Assembly (NCBI RefSeq): GCF_900111125.1
Contig: NZ_FOGE01000005.1
Coordinates: 62,001 to 126,000, forward strand
Length of the DNA stretch: 64,000 bases
Origin: Sphingobium sp. YR768
GTDB lineage: Bacteria > Pseudomonadota > Alphaproteobacteria > Sphingomonadales > Sphingomonadaceae
Direction of reading: 5' to 3'
Within the stretch, counting starts at the first letter, position 1; every line of letters begins with the position of its first letter. A program made the position numbers and the translations under genes. This document shows positions 8,893 to 17,752 of this stretch, in pieces. The notes below the pieces were generated by a model, which ran no database searches, was not told the DNA's origin, and worked only from the letters and a program-made list of their open reading frames with translations.

Positions 8893-8916
8893 GCCTTTAA
8901 AGCCACCAGACAAAAA

Positions 8917-8957
8917 GAAGGGGCGCCGCCGGGGGGACCAGCGACGCCCCTCTTTTA
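8917..8957 (+). terminator. Rho-independent terminator after the DUF2846 gene
   Basis: AGGGGCG (8919-8925) pairs with CGCCCCT (8945-8951) and is followed by CTTTTAT. It ends the two-gene exported-protein operon. Confidence 0.75.
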
Positions 8958-9051
8958 TGCCCGGCGCCCTTGGGGAGGGTTTTGTGCCGGAGCGGAACAG
9001 ACGGACCGGGAGGGTCTGTGGGGTGTGGCCCGCCTGTTCAACCCTTAGACG

Positions 9052-12000
9052 TCACAGGACGAAGTTAACCGTCGCCCGAAATGAGATAGCGACGTGACTT
9101 TGTTGTTCCTCCGCGCCGAATTCGCCGCCGACGCGGAAGGTGTCGGTGCCGCCATAGAGGCGGGCACGGCCGGTCCATCCGTTCGTGCGATCTTCCGACA
9201 CCAGGGTGAAGCGATCGCCATCCTTGAAATAGGCGGTCGTGTCGCCCAGCGACCCGCCGACGATCTGCCGACGGCCGCCTTCCAGTTCGATACGGACCCA
9301 GCCATCTTCCTTGTTCAGGCTGCCAAAGTCGTATCCGGCCGTGACCGTGCCGTTGGCGGTCAGTTCGTCGCTGGTGCGGCCCAGCACGGTCAGGTTGAAC
9401 GCATCGCCGCCGCCGGTTTCGCTATAGCCATTCTCCTTGAGCCGGTAATAGTCGATGCCGACTGCCGGACGCAGGCTGAACCGGCCCATGTCCACCTGAT
9501 AGGCGACGCCTGCCGTCGCGGACATGAGCGTGCCGTTCCAGTTGCCGTCCGCCGTTCGGATGACGTCGCCACTTTCGAAATGGCGGGTGCCGTCGAACTT
9601 GATGCGGGCGGCGGACAGGCGGGCGAAGCTGAGCAGCGGACCCCATTGGCCGCGCCAGTGTGCCGCCAGCTCGAACTGGTCGGAATCGACCGCATTGTTC
9701 GACCCGCCGTTGTCGCTGCCGTGAATATAGGCGAAGGAGCCACCGAACGCGCCGATGTCGCTCAGATATTCCAGGCCACCGCCGGCGCCCCAGCCGGTGA
9801 TGTCGTAGGAGGCGGTGCTGCCTACGCTCTTGGCGCTGCCGAAGGCCACCTGCTGCAACCAGAAGCCGAGGCGTCCGTCCTTGGTGCGGTAGATGCCATT
9901 GGGGTCGGACAGGATACGGGCGGTGGCGCGCGATCCCGACGTGACCGCTTCGAACGTGCCGCCTGCATGGTCGGGCAGCATCTGGCGCAGATTGCTGGTC
10001 AGGGTCGATCCGTCGTTGATCGCCAGATAGGCGGCGGCGACGTCGGCATCATTGTCCAGCGCGTTGAAGATCGCCGAATAGGCGCTGGCGGTCGAACCGC
10101 TCAGGCCCAGTTCCGACACGCTCTTCGCCGCGATCGACAGGGTCACGGTGCCGGCGGCGCTGTCGCCGGTGACGCTGCTCTTGAACATATAGGGCAGCAG
10201 GGCGGCGCTGGTGAGCGTCGGTGATCCGCTGAGCGATCCGGCGCGGACGATGACATAGTCGCCAACCGATCCGCCGACCTGGGTGAGGTTGACCTTGACC
10301 TGCGATCCGCTGGCGAAGTTGGCGGCCCCGGCCACGTCATAGACGGTGCTGGCGCCGGTCTTGCCATTGATCGTGACGCCGAGCGTCGATGTGCCGCTGG
10401 CCGAGAGCGAAGCCAATGCGACCGAACCGGTGCCGGTGCTGTTGAGCGTGCCGCCGTTCAGTGCCACGGCGACATTGCCGCCATTGGCGATCGCGCCCGA
10501 CAGGGACGATGTGCCGCCCAGCGTCAGGGTGCCGGCGCCGCCGCCGAAATCGACCGTGCCAGCGACCGAGGATGTGCCCGCCAGCGACAGGCTGTTGGCG
10601 CCTGTGCCAAAGGCGATATTGCCGGTCAGGCTGGAGGCGCCGGACAGGGCGATGCTGTCGTTGCCGGCGCCCAGGCTGAGATTGCCGGTGATGGTGCCGG
10701 CCGACACGGTCAGCACGTCATTACCCGATCCCAGCCGAATGTCGCCGATGATGCTGGGCATGGTTGTAGCGGTGGCGGAGGCCGCCGCCTGCGTCAGCGT
10801 GACGCCGCTGCTGCTGGCGCTCAGGTCGATCGCGACGTTGGAGCCGCTCTTGCCCCCGGTCGCGCTGATCTTGCCGGTGTTGGACAGGCTGGAGACGGTG
10901 CCGGACGAATCGAGGATCGCGATGGCGCTGCCCTTTTCCGTGCTGCCTGCCGCCGCCGCCACGGTGCCGCTGACGATGATCGATCCGGCGGTCGCGCCGG
11001 CGTCGATCACCAGACCGCGTGCGACCGTGCCGTCCTTCGTCGATCCGCTGGCTGCAACCGATCCGCTGACCTCGATCGTGCCGGCGCTCGCGCCGGAGCC
11101 AAGGCGCAGGGCGGTGGCGTTGCTGTCATAGGAGACGGCGGCGACCGTGCCGGCGACCTTTACGCCCTTGGCGATGCTGACGTCGCCCCCCAGCCCGCCG
11201 ATGGCCAGGCCATTGGCATCGACGCCGTCATAGATGCCATAGCCGGCGATGCCGCCATTGACGATCAGGCCATAGCCGGTGTTGCCTGCCGCGACCGCAC
11301 CAATGGTGGTGTCGCTGCCCGCCGCGCCGATCTGGACCGCTGCGGCCTTGCCATAGGTGATGACGGCGGCGCTGCCTTCCGTAGCGTCGGTCAGTCCGTC
11401 GCCATCGACGTCGGGCTTGGTGCTGTCCAGCGTGGGTGGAACGTCGAAGATGATGCCGCCGGTGACGTTGCCGGCGATGACCAGCGCGGAACCGCCCTGC
11501 AACAGGTCGTCCGCGTCCAGCTTGGTCACGTCGGTCGGGCGTGTGGTGCTGCGATAACCGGTGCTGGTGATCGTGCCCTGGATCTTGACCGCGCCGGTGA
11601 CGTCGCCCAGCAACGCCGCGCCGATGCTGTTGGCCCCCGTGACCGATGTGCTGCCGCGCAGCGTGACATTGCCGGTCACGTCATTGGCGACCACGCCATA
11701 GCTGTTGTCGCCGATCACGCTGGTGGTGCCGCTGGTCGACAGATTGCCCGTGAGCGCGCCGTCCAGACGAATGCCGGCCGACTGATTGCCCTCGATCGTG
11801 ATCGTGCCGCTATGGTCGATATTGCCGACATGGGCCGCGCCGGACTGAACCCAGATGCCGTTCTTGCCCGAGCCCTTGGCGAAGGCGCCGTCGATATCGC
11901 CGTCGCTGTCCGTGTCGGTCGCGGTATAGTCTTCGGTCAGCGTGATGGTGCCGCTGTTGGTGATGGCGCCGCTGGTGCCGGGGCCGACCAGAATGCCGGT

Positions 12001-12261
12001 GACGTTATTCGCGTCGTTGATGGTGATGGTGCCGGCGTTCGACACTTTGTTGTTGCTGTCGATGGTGACGGCGGCGCCGCTGGTCAGCTTGATTGATCCG
12101 GCGGAACTGATGGTGATGTCGTCAGCCGCACCGTTGGCCACGGTGGAGGTCTTGACGGCAGCGGTGGTGGCGGTGCCGATGGTGGTTTCTGCCGCCGCGT
12201 CGGCCACGGTAAGGGCCGCCAGAACCGGGGCGATGGCCGTGCAGGCCAGTAGATGTCGCAT
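9052..12261 (-). CDS. Type V autotransporter with beta-helix passenger
   Basis: This 1069-aa secreted protein begins with a signal peptide (residues 1-24). Residues about 30-690 form a Gly/Ala/Ser/Thr/Asn-rich passenger of repeating short strands (GNLSTSGTTSVIGDNSYGV and similar), the pattern of a right-handed beta-helix. The last roughly 280 residues are an autotransporter beta-barrel (GRLGFWLQQVAFGSAKS ... ISFRATVNFVL). Two aspartate-rich loops, near residue 112 (DTDSDGDIDG) and 282 (DVDGDGLTD), look like calcium-binding sites. GGAG 6 nt upstream sets the ATG. It lies 99 bp downstream of the TonB-receptor gene in the same direction, suggesting co-regulation by the ECF/FecR system. Confidence 0.88.
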   Translation of the reverse strand: MRHLLACTAIAPVLAALTVADAAAETTIGTATTAAVKTSTVANGAADDITISSAGSIKLTSGAAVTIDSNNKVSNAGTITINDANNVTGILVGPGTSGAITNSGTITLTEDYTATDTDSDGDIDGAFAKGSGKNGIWVQSGAAHVGNIDHSGTITIEGNQSAGIRLDGALTGNLSTSGTTSVIGDNSYGVVANDVTGNVTLRGSTSVTGANSIGAALLGDVTGAVKIQGTITSTGYRSTTRPTDVTKLDADDLLQGGSALVIAGNVTGGIIFDVPPTLDSTKPDVDGDGLTDATEGSAAVITYGKAAAVQIGAAGSDTTIGAVAAGNTGYGLIVNGGIAGYGIYDGVDANGLAIGGLGGDVSIAKGVKVAGTVAAVSYDSNATALRLGSGASAGTIEVSGSVAASGSTKDGTVARGLVIDAGATAGSIIVSGTVAAAAGSTEKGSAIAILDSSGTVSSLSNTGKISATGGKSGSNVAIDLSASSSGVTLTQAAASATATTMPSIIGDIRLGSGNDVLTVSAGTITGNLSLGAGNDSIALSGASSLTGNIAFGTGANSLSLAGTSSVAGTVDFGGGAGTLTLGGTSSLSGAIANGGNVAVALNGGTLNSTGTGSVALASLSASGTSTLGVTINGKTGASTVYDVAGAANFASGSQVKVNLTQVGGSVGDYVIVRAGSLSGSPTLTSAALLPYMFKSSVTGDSAAGTVTLSIAAKSVSELGLSGSTASAYSAIFNALDNDADVAAAYLAINDGSTLTSNLRQMLPDHAGGTFEAVTSGSRATARILSDPNGIYRTKDGRLGFWLQQVAFGSAKSVGSTASYDITGWGAGGGLEYLSDIGAFGGSFAYIHGSDNGGSNNAVDSDQFELAAHWRGQWGPLLSFARLSAARIKFDGTRHFESGDVIRTADGNWNGTLMSATAGVAYQVDMGRFSLRPAVGIDYYRLKENGYSETGGGDAFNLTVLGRTSDELTANGTVTAGYDFGSLNKEDGWVRIELEGGRRQIVGGSLGDTTAYFKDGDRFTLVSEDRTNGWTGRARLYGGTDTFRVGGEFGAEEQQSHVAISFRATVNFVL

Positions 12262-12360
12262 GATGTCTCCTCTGCGTGCCGCGCTCGATATTCTGGGGGC
12301 GCGTCCGCATGGGACGGTGCCGAAGCGTGGCTTCCGTCAGGCAATGCGATGAATATTTAT

Positions 12361-14790
12361 TCAGAAAGCGAAGTCGACGCCGATCCGTATGGTTCGGGGA
12401 CGCAGGGGCGTATAATAATCGGTCTGAAGATCGAACGGAGTGCCCAGCGAGAAGCGATTACCGTTGCTGTCGAACAGGTTGGTAAGCGACAGCGAATATT
12501 GCACCCGCCCGCGCGTGACGCTGGCCGAGAGGCTGGTGTCGACATAATCGCCCTGCGTCTGTCCCAGGATCGGGCCGACGCCGAGGCGCGACTTGCCGAT
12601 ATAGCGGGCGGACCCCATCAGGTGCAGGTCCATCTCCGTCGTCAGCGGCGCGCGATAGTCGAGGGCGAGGCGCCCGCCCAGATTGGCGACGTTGGGCAGG
12701 CTGAGCGAGCGGCCTTCATAGGAGAGCGCACGCACGAAATCGGTCGGCTGGGTCAGGCGGCTGTCATTATAGATGGCGCTGGCATCCAGCGTGAGCGAAC
12801 GAGTGGGGCGCAGGACGATCCGCCCTTCGACCGTATAGATGCGCCCGTCGCCGATATTGGCGGTGGTGGGCAGGCCGATCCGGTCGGTGACGTCGGCCTG
12901 AATATTGCGCCAGTCGGTATAGGCGACATTGGCGCTGGCGGCGAAGACATCGCGCCCCGGCACGCCCTTGCGCGCACCGATCTCCACGGTGGAGGCGCGG
13001 TCATTCTGGAAGCGGCGGACGCGCTGGTCGTCGACGGCAAGGCCGCCGGGCCGGAAACCCTGCTGGAAGCGGGCATAGAGGGTGACATTGGGGATCGCGT
13101 CGGTCAGCAGCGAGGCCGACGGCAGGAAGAAGGTTTCGCTGCGATTGGCCTGTGCTTCGGCGCGGGCGAGATCGCTGGAGGAAAGAAAGGCGCCAGGATC
13201 GAGCGCTTCGCCCGACAGGCGGCTGTTGGTCAGGCGGCCGCCGAAAGTGGCGATAAGGCCCTTGACCGGTTCGAACGAGGCTTCGCCGAACAGCGTGGCT
13301 TCCTTGACGCTGTTGCGCACGCCGGTCGCGGCGGCGGCGCGGCCCATGCCATAGAGGGGGACGCCGGGAATGATCGGCGGTTCGATCGTCTGCGTGCCGA
13401 AGGATGTCAGCGACCGGTCGAGGTCCGACGTGCTCTGGAGGTAGGAGGCGCCCAATATCCAGCCCAGCCCATTGTCCAGATCGCGCACCAGCCGGTTTTC
13501 GGTGGAGAAGATGCTGACCTGATTGCGCTGGCGGAAGAGGGCCGGGGCGCCATCTGGCTGGGTGGCGTCATAGCTTTCGGCCAGTATGTGGCGGACATAG
13601 CCGGTCGAGGAGACGAAGTGGAGCGAATCCCACTGGCGTTCGATGCGGACATTGCCGAGCAGATAGTCGGCATAATAGGGCTGGGCGACCGAGGAGGCGC
13701 GTTTCAGGCGGCCGACGCTGCGGGTGGCATATTGGGCGTCGTCCCCGTCGATATGCTGGTAGACGCCGTTCAGGTCTATCGTCCAGTCCTCATTCGGGGT
13801 GAAGCGCAGCGCGGCGCGCCCGCCATAGGTGCGCACCTGATTGACGTCATCCTTGTCGCGGCTGACATCATCGATATAGCCGCCATCCTGCACGCCATAG
13901 CCGACCACGCGCAGCGCCAGCTTATCCGAGACGATCGGGATGTTGAGCGTGGCGGACAGGTCGCCGCCCGGATCGCCATGCTGGGTGGCGGAGGCGCCAG
14001 CGGACATCTGCCCACCCCATTCGGTCATGTTGGGCGCATTGGGCATGATGCGGATGATGCCGCCCAGCGATCCGGCGCCATAGAGCGTGCCCTGTGGCCC
14101 CTCCAGCACTTCGACCCGGCCGATATCATAGAGTTTCAGGTCCGGGTCCGGCGCGGCATAGTTGAGGCGCATGTCGCCCAGATACTGGCCTGTTGTCGCC
14201 TGCGTTGGGCCAGCCAAGGCGGAGTCCGCGATCGCGCGGATGAACAGCTTGTTGCGGCCGGTGCCGGCATGGGTGGAACTGAGGCTGGCGACCCGGGCCA
14301 GCAAGGTAGCGCTGCCGCCCGCTGCCTCGGCCGTGGTGAAGATGCCGTCGCCCAAAGTCTCCACAACGCCTGCATAGCGGAGCAGGGGCACCTCCCGCTT
14401 GGAGGCGGTGACGATGATCGCGGCCTGTGGTTCTTCAGGGGCGGCTGCGGGCAGAGCAACCGGCGTGGGAGCGAGAAGCGGCGCGGGGCGGGCGCGGACG
14501 ATGCGCCAGCCATTGCCGCCGACCGGTTGTGCCTTTGCGCTCGTACCCTTGAGCAGGCGCCGCAATGCCGCGTCGGCCGACATGCGCCCCCTGACCTGCG
14601 GGGTGCGGATGCCCGCCAGCGACTGGTCCGACATGCCGATGCTGATGCCCGTCTGACGGCCAAGCGCTATCGCCGCCTCACCGAGCCTGCCGGGGGCGAT
14701 ATCGATATCCTGTCTGTCCGCCGCCACGGCGGCTATGGGGGTCGCTGTGGCGAGGACGGTGACGATCAGGAGGTCAGTTTTGCGGACCAT
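12361..14790 (-). CDS. TonB-dependent outer-membrane transducer with N-terminal signalling domain
   Basis: The 809-aa protein carries a signal peptide (1-24), a secretin/TonB short N-terminal (STN) signalling domain (about 27-85: IDIAPGRLGEAAIALGRQTG), a proline-rich linker, a TonB-box-like IIVTASKRE, a plug (about 135-265, with FIRAIAD and VEVLEGPQGTLYGAGSLGG) and a 22-strand-type barrel ending VDFAF. The STN domain marks it as a transducer in cell-surface signalling: ligand binding outside is relayed to FecR. Ligand unknown, likely a siderophore or other iron complex. It overlaps fecR by 17 bp. Confidence 0.9.
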   Translation of the reverse strand: MVRKTDLLIVTVLATATPIAAVAADRQDIDIAPGRLGEAAIALGRQTGISIGMSDQSLAGIRTPQVRGRMSADAALRRLLKGTSAKAQPVGGNGWRIVRARPAPLLAPTPVALPAAAPEEPQAAIIVTASKREVPLLRYAGVVETLGDGIFTTAEAAGGSATLLARVASLSSTHAGTGRNKLFIRAIADSALAGPTQATTGQYLGDMRLNYAAPDPDLKLYDIGRVEVLEGPQGTLYGAGSLGGIIRIMPNAPNMTEWGGQMSAGASATQHGDPGGDLSATLNIPIVSDKLALRVVGYGVQDGGYIDDVSRDKDDVNQVRTYGGRAALRFTPNEDWTIDLNGVYQHIDGDDAQYATRSVGRLKRASSVAQPYYADYLLGNVRIERQWDSLHFVSSTGYVRHILAESYDATQPDGAPALFRQRNQVSIFSTENRLVRDLDNGLGWILGASYLQSTSDLDRSLTSFGTQTIEPPIIPGVPLYGMGRAAAATGVRNSVKEATLFGEASFEPVKGLIATFGGRLTNSRLSGEALDPGAFLSSSDLARAEAQANRSETFFLPSASLLTDAIPNVTLYARFQQGFRPGGLAVDDQRVRRFQNDRASTVEIGARKGVPGRDVFAASANVAYTDWRNIQADVTDRIGLPTTANIGDGRIYTVEGRIVLRPTRSLTLDASAIYNDSRLTQPTDFVRALSYEGRSLSLPNVANLGGRLALDYRAPLTTEMDLHLMGSARYIGKSRLGVGPILGQTQGDYVDTSLSASVTRGRVQYSLSLTNLFDSNGNRFSLGTPFDLQTDYYTPLRPRTIRIGVDFAF

Positions 14791-15712
14791 CCCCTTCCTT
14801 AGCGGGCCCTTCCTTCAACAGCCAGCCATCGCCCTGACGGACGGCGGTCAGGCCCATGAGCGGCGCGGCCTGGGCAAAGAAGCGCGCCGGATCGCGATCC
14901 AGCCGGATGGTGCCGGTGAAGCGCATCGCTCGCGCGCCCGGTGCTGCGGTCAGCGTCACGCCCAGCGAGCGGCCGATATCCTGACTGATGTCGGCGATGG
15001 AGGCGTTGGCATAGACCAGTCGGCCCTGTCGCCAGCTGGCAACGGCCCCCGGCGCCACGTCCATCAGGCGCAGGCCCTGCGCATCGTCGGACAGGGCGCG
15101 ACCGGCGGGCAGGGCGATCGCCTCCGCATCCGGATTATAGACGACCTTGCCTTCCGACACGCCGATATGGGTCGCGTCCTTTGTGTGGACGATGTTGAAG
15201 ACCGTACCGGCATCTTCGAACACGGCGTCGCCCACGGTCACGCGGAACGGATTGGCGGCGTCATGACGCACGGTGAAGGCGGCTTCGCCTGCGTCGAGCG
15301 CAGCGAAACGGGCATCCTTGCGATCGAAGCGCATGGTCGTGCCGCCGTTCAGTTCGACGCGCGTGCCATCATCCAGCGCAATGGTGCGGGTTTCGCCGGG
15401 GCGGGTGGTGACGCTGTAAATGTTGCTGCGGTTGAGCAGCCCGACCGAGATGACGCCGACCAGTGCCGCCGCCACCGCGCCGCCTGCGATCCAGCGCAAC
15501 GGGCGGCGAGGGCCACGATCATTGGCGGCCACCGGCATGATGACGGGTTCTTCGGGCACGATGTTGTCCAGATCGCTATCCGCCGCCATCAGGGCGTCAT
15601 AAGCGGGCGCATGCGCTGGATTCGCCTCCAGCCACAGGGTGAAGGCCTCCCAATCCTGAAATTCCGGGTCGCGGGTACGGATGACCCAACCCAGCGCCTC
15701 CTCGTTAATCAT
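14774..15712 (-). CDS. FecR-family anti-sigma regulator
   Basis: A 312-aa inner-membrane protein. Residues 4-45 are a FecR N-terminal DUF4880-like domain (EEALGWVIRTRDPEFQDWEAF) that binds the sigma factor. A single membrane helix lies at about 73-92 (WIAGGAVAAALVGVISVGLL). The periplasmic FecR domain follows (TRPGETRTIALDDGTRVELN, FDRKDARFAALDAGEAAFTV), and the C-terminus (DISQDIGRSLGVTLTA onward) is STN-interacting. It holds the ECF sigma factor and passes the signal from the TonB transducer. It sits between the two in one minus-strand transcription unit. Confidence 0.92.
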   Translation of the reverse strand: MINEEALGWVIRTRDPEFQDWEAFTLWLEANPAHAPAYDALMAADSDLDNIVPEEPVIMPVAANDRGPRRPLRWIAGGAVAAALVGVISVGLLNRSNIYSVTTRPGETRTIALDDGTRVELNGGTTMRFDRKDARFAALDAGEAAFTVRHDAANPFRVTVGDAVFEDAGTVFNIVHTKDATHIGVSEGKVVYNPDAEAIALPAGRALSDDAQGLRLMDVAPGAVASWRQGRLVYANASIADISQDIGRSLGVTLTAAPGARAMRFTGTIRLDRDPARFFAQAAPLMGLTAVRQGDGWLLKEGPAKEGDGPQN

Positions 15713-15766
15713 GGCTCCAGCCCTGTTCCTTATTGCCCCTTGCTGACCCTGACGCCGCCAGCCCGC

Positions 15767-16279
15767 TCATTCCGTATCGATTTTCTGCTTGAGGAGCAGC
15801 ATGGCACGATAGGCCTTTTGCAGATCCTTCTCCACCGTGGTCAGGCTGACGCCCAGTTCCTCCGCGATGAGGCGCTGGCCCACCCCTTCGATCCGGAAGC
15901 GGCGAAACACCAGTTCGACCCGTGGTCCCAGATCGCGCAGCACGGCGCGCGCTTCGTTCAGCCGCTGGTTGAGGATCATGCGTTCATCGACGCCGATATC
16001 CTCGCTGGGATCGGCCATGACGCCGCCGGCCCCTTCCGCCCAGTCCTGTTCGCGCCGTTCGCGCCGGCTGGACGACCGGTAGCGGTCGAGCATCAGATTG
16101 TTCGCCATGCGATACAGATAGGGCAGGGGATCGGTGACGGGACCAAGATCCTTGGCCTCCAGCTTCATCCACATGTCCTGCAACAGATCTTCGGCGTCTT
16201 CCCCCGCGCCGCGTGCGCGCAGGAAGCGAAGCAGCGCCGCGCGGTTGGTCATGAAAATTGCGGAGAGGCCAGTGGCCAT
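15767..16279 (-). CDS. FecI-like ECF sigma factor
   Basis: A 170-aa sigma-70 family protein of the ECF iron-starvation type. Region 2 shows AEDLLQDMWMKLEAK and PYLYRMANNLMLDRYRSS; region 4 shows LGPRVELVFRRFRIEGVGQRLIAEELG with the recognition helix SLTTVEKDLQKAY. It would recruit RNA polymerase to the promoter of the downstream transducer and possibly the autotransporter. The ATG at 16279 is chosen; the frame continues to a TTG at 16345 but the extra residues lack family similarity. No strong ribosome-binding site is visible. Confidence 0.9.
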   Translation of the reverse strand: MATGLSAIFMTNRAALLRFLRARGAGEDAEDLLQDMWMKLEAKDLGPVTDPLPYLYRMANNLMLDRYRSSSRRERREQDWAEGAGGVMADPSEDIGVDERMILNQRLNEARAVLRDLGPRVELVFRRFRIEGVGQRLIAEELGVSLTTVEKDLQKAYRAMLLLKQKIDTE

Positions 16280-16420
16280 ATGCCTGTGCGGGTCCGTTAT
16301 GCTGTTCTGGCCGCTGCCATAGAGGGCCGGGCAGGGTCTTGGCAACGGCCAAGCTGTTTACCTGCGCGCGTGGCTGCTCTAGCGCTGGAAGGCAGGAATG
16401 ACGAGGATGGCGATCGGCGC

Positions 16421-17629
16421 ATGGTGGGAATGACGGACAGGGCAGCGGCGCAGGCGGCGGGAATGGACCCGGATCGGCTGGATGCGCTGGTGGAATCCCT
16501 CGATCGCCGCTATCTGGCCAGCGGCAAGCTGCCCCATATGCAATTGCTGCTGTCGCGGGACGAGACGGTGCTGTTGGCGGGCGTGCGGGGGCAGGCGCGC
16601 GCCGATGGTGCGCCGCTGCGGGAGGATGCGCTCTATCGTATCGCGTCGATGACCAAGCCGGTGACGTCGGTCGCCTTCATGATGCTGGTCGAGGCGGGGC
16701 TGGTCGCGCTGGATACGCCAGTGACGGATATCATTCCCGAATTTGCCGATCTGCGCGTGGGGCGGGCCAACCGGGCGCGGCTCAAGCGGCCGATGCTGAT
16801 GATCGACCTGCTACGCCATACATCCGGACTGACCTATGGCTTGCAACGGCAGACGGCGATCGACGCGCGCTATCGCAAGCTGGGGCTGGACGAATTCCAG
16901 CAGCCGCGCACGTCCGACCAGTTTGTTGCCGATCTTGCCACGCTGCCGCTGGAATTTTCACCGGGCGAGCGCTGGAATTATTCGGTGTCGACCGATGTGC
17001 TGGGCGTGGTGGTGGAGCGGTTGACGGGGCTTGATCTGGAGACGGTGTTCCAGACGCGCATCTTCGGGCCGCTGGGGATGGTCGATACGACCTTCATGCT
17101 GCCGGACGAGAAGGCGGACCGGATGACCGACGCCTGGCGACTGGACGAGCGGCCCGGCAAGCCCACGGGACTGACCGTGGCCGATCTGGGCGCACGCAGC
17201 GGGTGGCGGCGCAAGGGGCGGTTCCAGTCGGGCGGCGGCGGGCTGGTATCCTGCGTGGCGGACTATCACCGGTTCGCCCGGATGCTGTTGCGCGGTGGCG
17301 AACTGGATGGCGTGCGGCTGTTGCAGGCTGATACCGTGGCGCAGATGCGCAGCAACCATTTGCCGGGCGGCGGCGATCTGGCCAGCATGTCCGGTGCGAT
17401 GTTCAGCGAGGCGGATTATCAGGGCGTGGGCTTTGGCCTGGGCTTCGCCATGGATATGGCTTTGCAGGAATATTATTGGGGTGGTGTCTTTTCGACCTAT
17501 TTCTGGATCGATCCGATCGAGCGGCTGATCGGCATCTTCATGACCCAGCATCTGCCATCCAGCACCTATCCTGTGCGGGCCGAATTGCGGGCCGGGGTGC
17601 GCGCGGCGCTGCTACGCCGAAATGGATGA
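16421..17629 (+). CDS. Serine hydrolase, class C beta-lactamase-like fold
   Basis: The 402-aa protein belongs to the penicillin-binding-protein-like esterase group. It has the nucleophile motif SMTKP (Ser-X-X-Lys), the second motif YSVS in RWNYSVSTDVLGVVVERL, and the C-terminal region GLGFAMDM ... YYWGGVFSTYFWIDP expected for this fold. No clear signal peptide, so it is probably cytoplasmic. Family members are esterases, lactonases or D-aminopeptidases; the substrate cannot be told from sequence. The ATG at 16421 fits the family; a second ATG lies at 16430. It is divergent from the ECF sigma gene and unlinked in function. Confidence 0.85.
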   Translation: MVGMTDRAAAQAAGMDPDRLDALVESLDRRYLASGKLPHMQLLLSRDETVLLAGVRGQARADGAPLREDALYRIASMTKPVTSVAFMMLVEAGLVALDTPVTDIIPEFADLRVGRANRARLKRPMLMIDLLRHTSGLTYGLQRQTAIDARYRKLGLDEFQQPRTSDQFVADLATLPLEFSPGERWNYSVSTDVLGVVVERLTGLDLETVFQTRIFGPLGMVDTTFMLPDEKADRMTDAWRLDERPGKPTGLTVADLGARSGWRRKGRFQSGGGGLVSCVADYHRFARMLLRGGELDGVRLLQADTVAQMRSNHLPGGGDLASMSGAMFSEADYQGVGFGLGFAMDMALQEYYWGGVFSTYFWIDPIERLIGIFMTQHLPSSTYPVRAELRAGVRAALLRRNG

Positions 17630-17752
17630 AGAATGGTTTAGGAAACTGGCTGAAATTGGCCGATATTTCTTGTTGCGCTGCAAAAATGCCGATGGCGCGG
17701 GGCAAGGGGCTGTGTCATCATCCTGTTCGACTCAGCAGGGGGACCAGCGCCG

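Noticed and set aside
12253..14802. 849-codon open frame on the plus strand opposite the TonB receptor gene
   Set aside because: It has no recognisable domains, mirrors a well-supported receptor gene, and is a GC-driven shadow.
14735..16420. Upstream extension of the serine hydrolase frame
   Set aside because: It runs opposite fecR and the sigma gene with no similarity; the serine hydrolase family begins near 16421.
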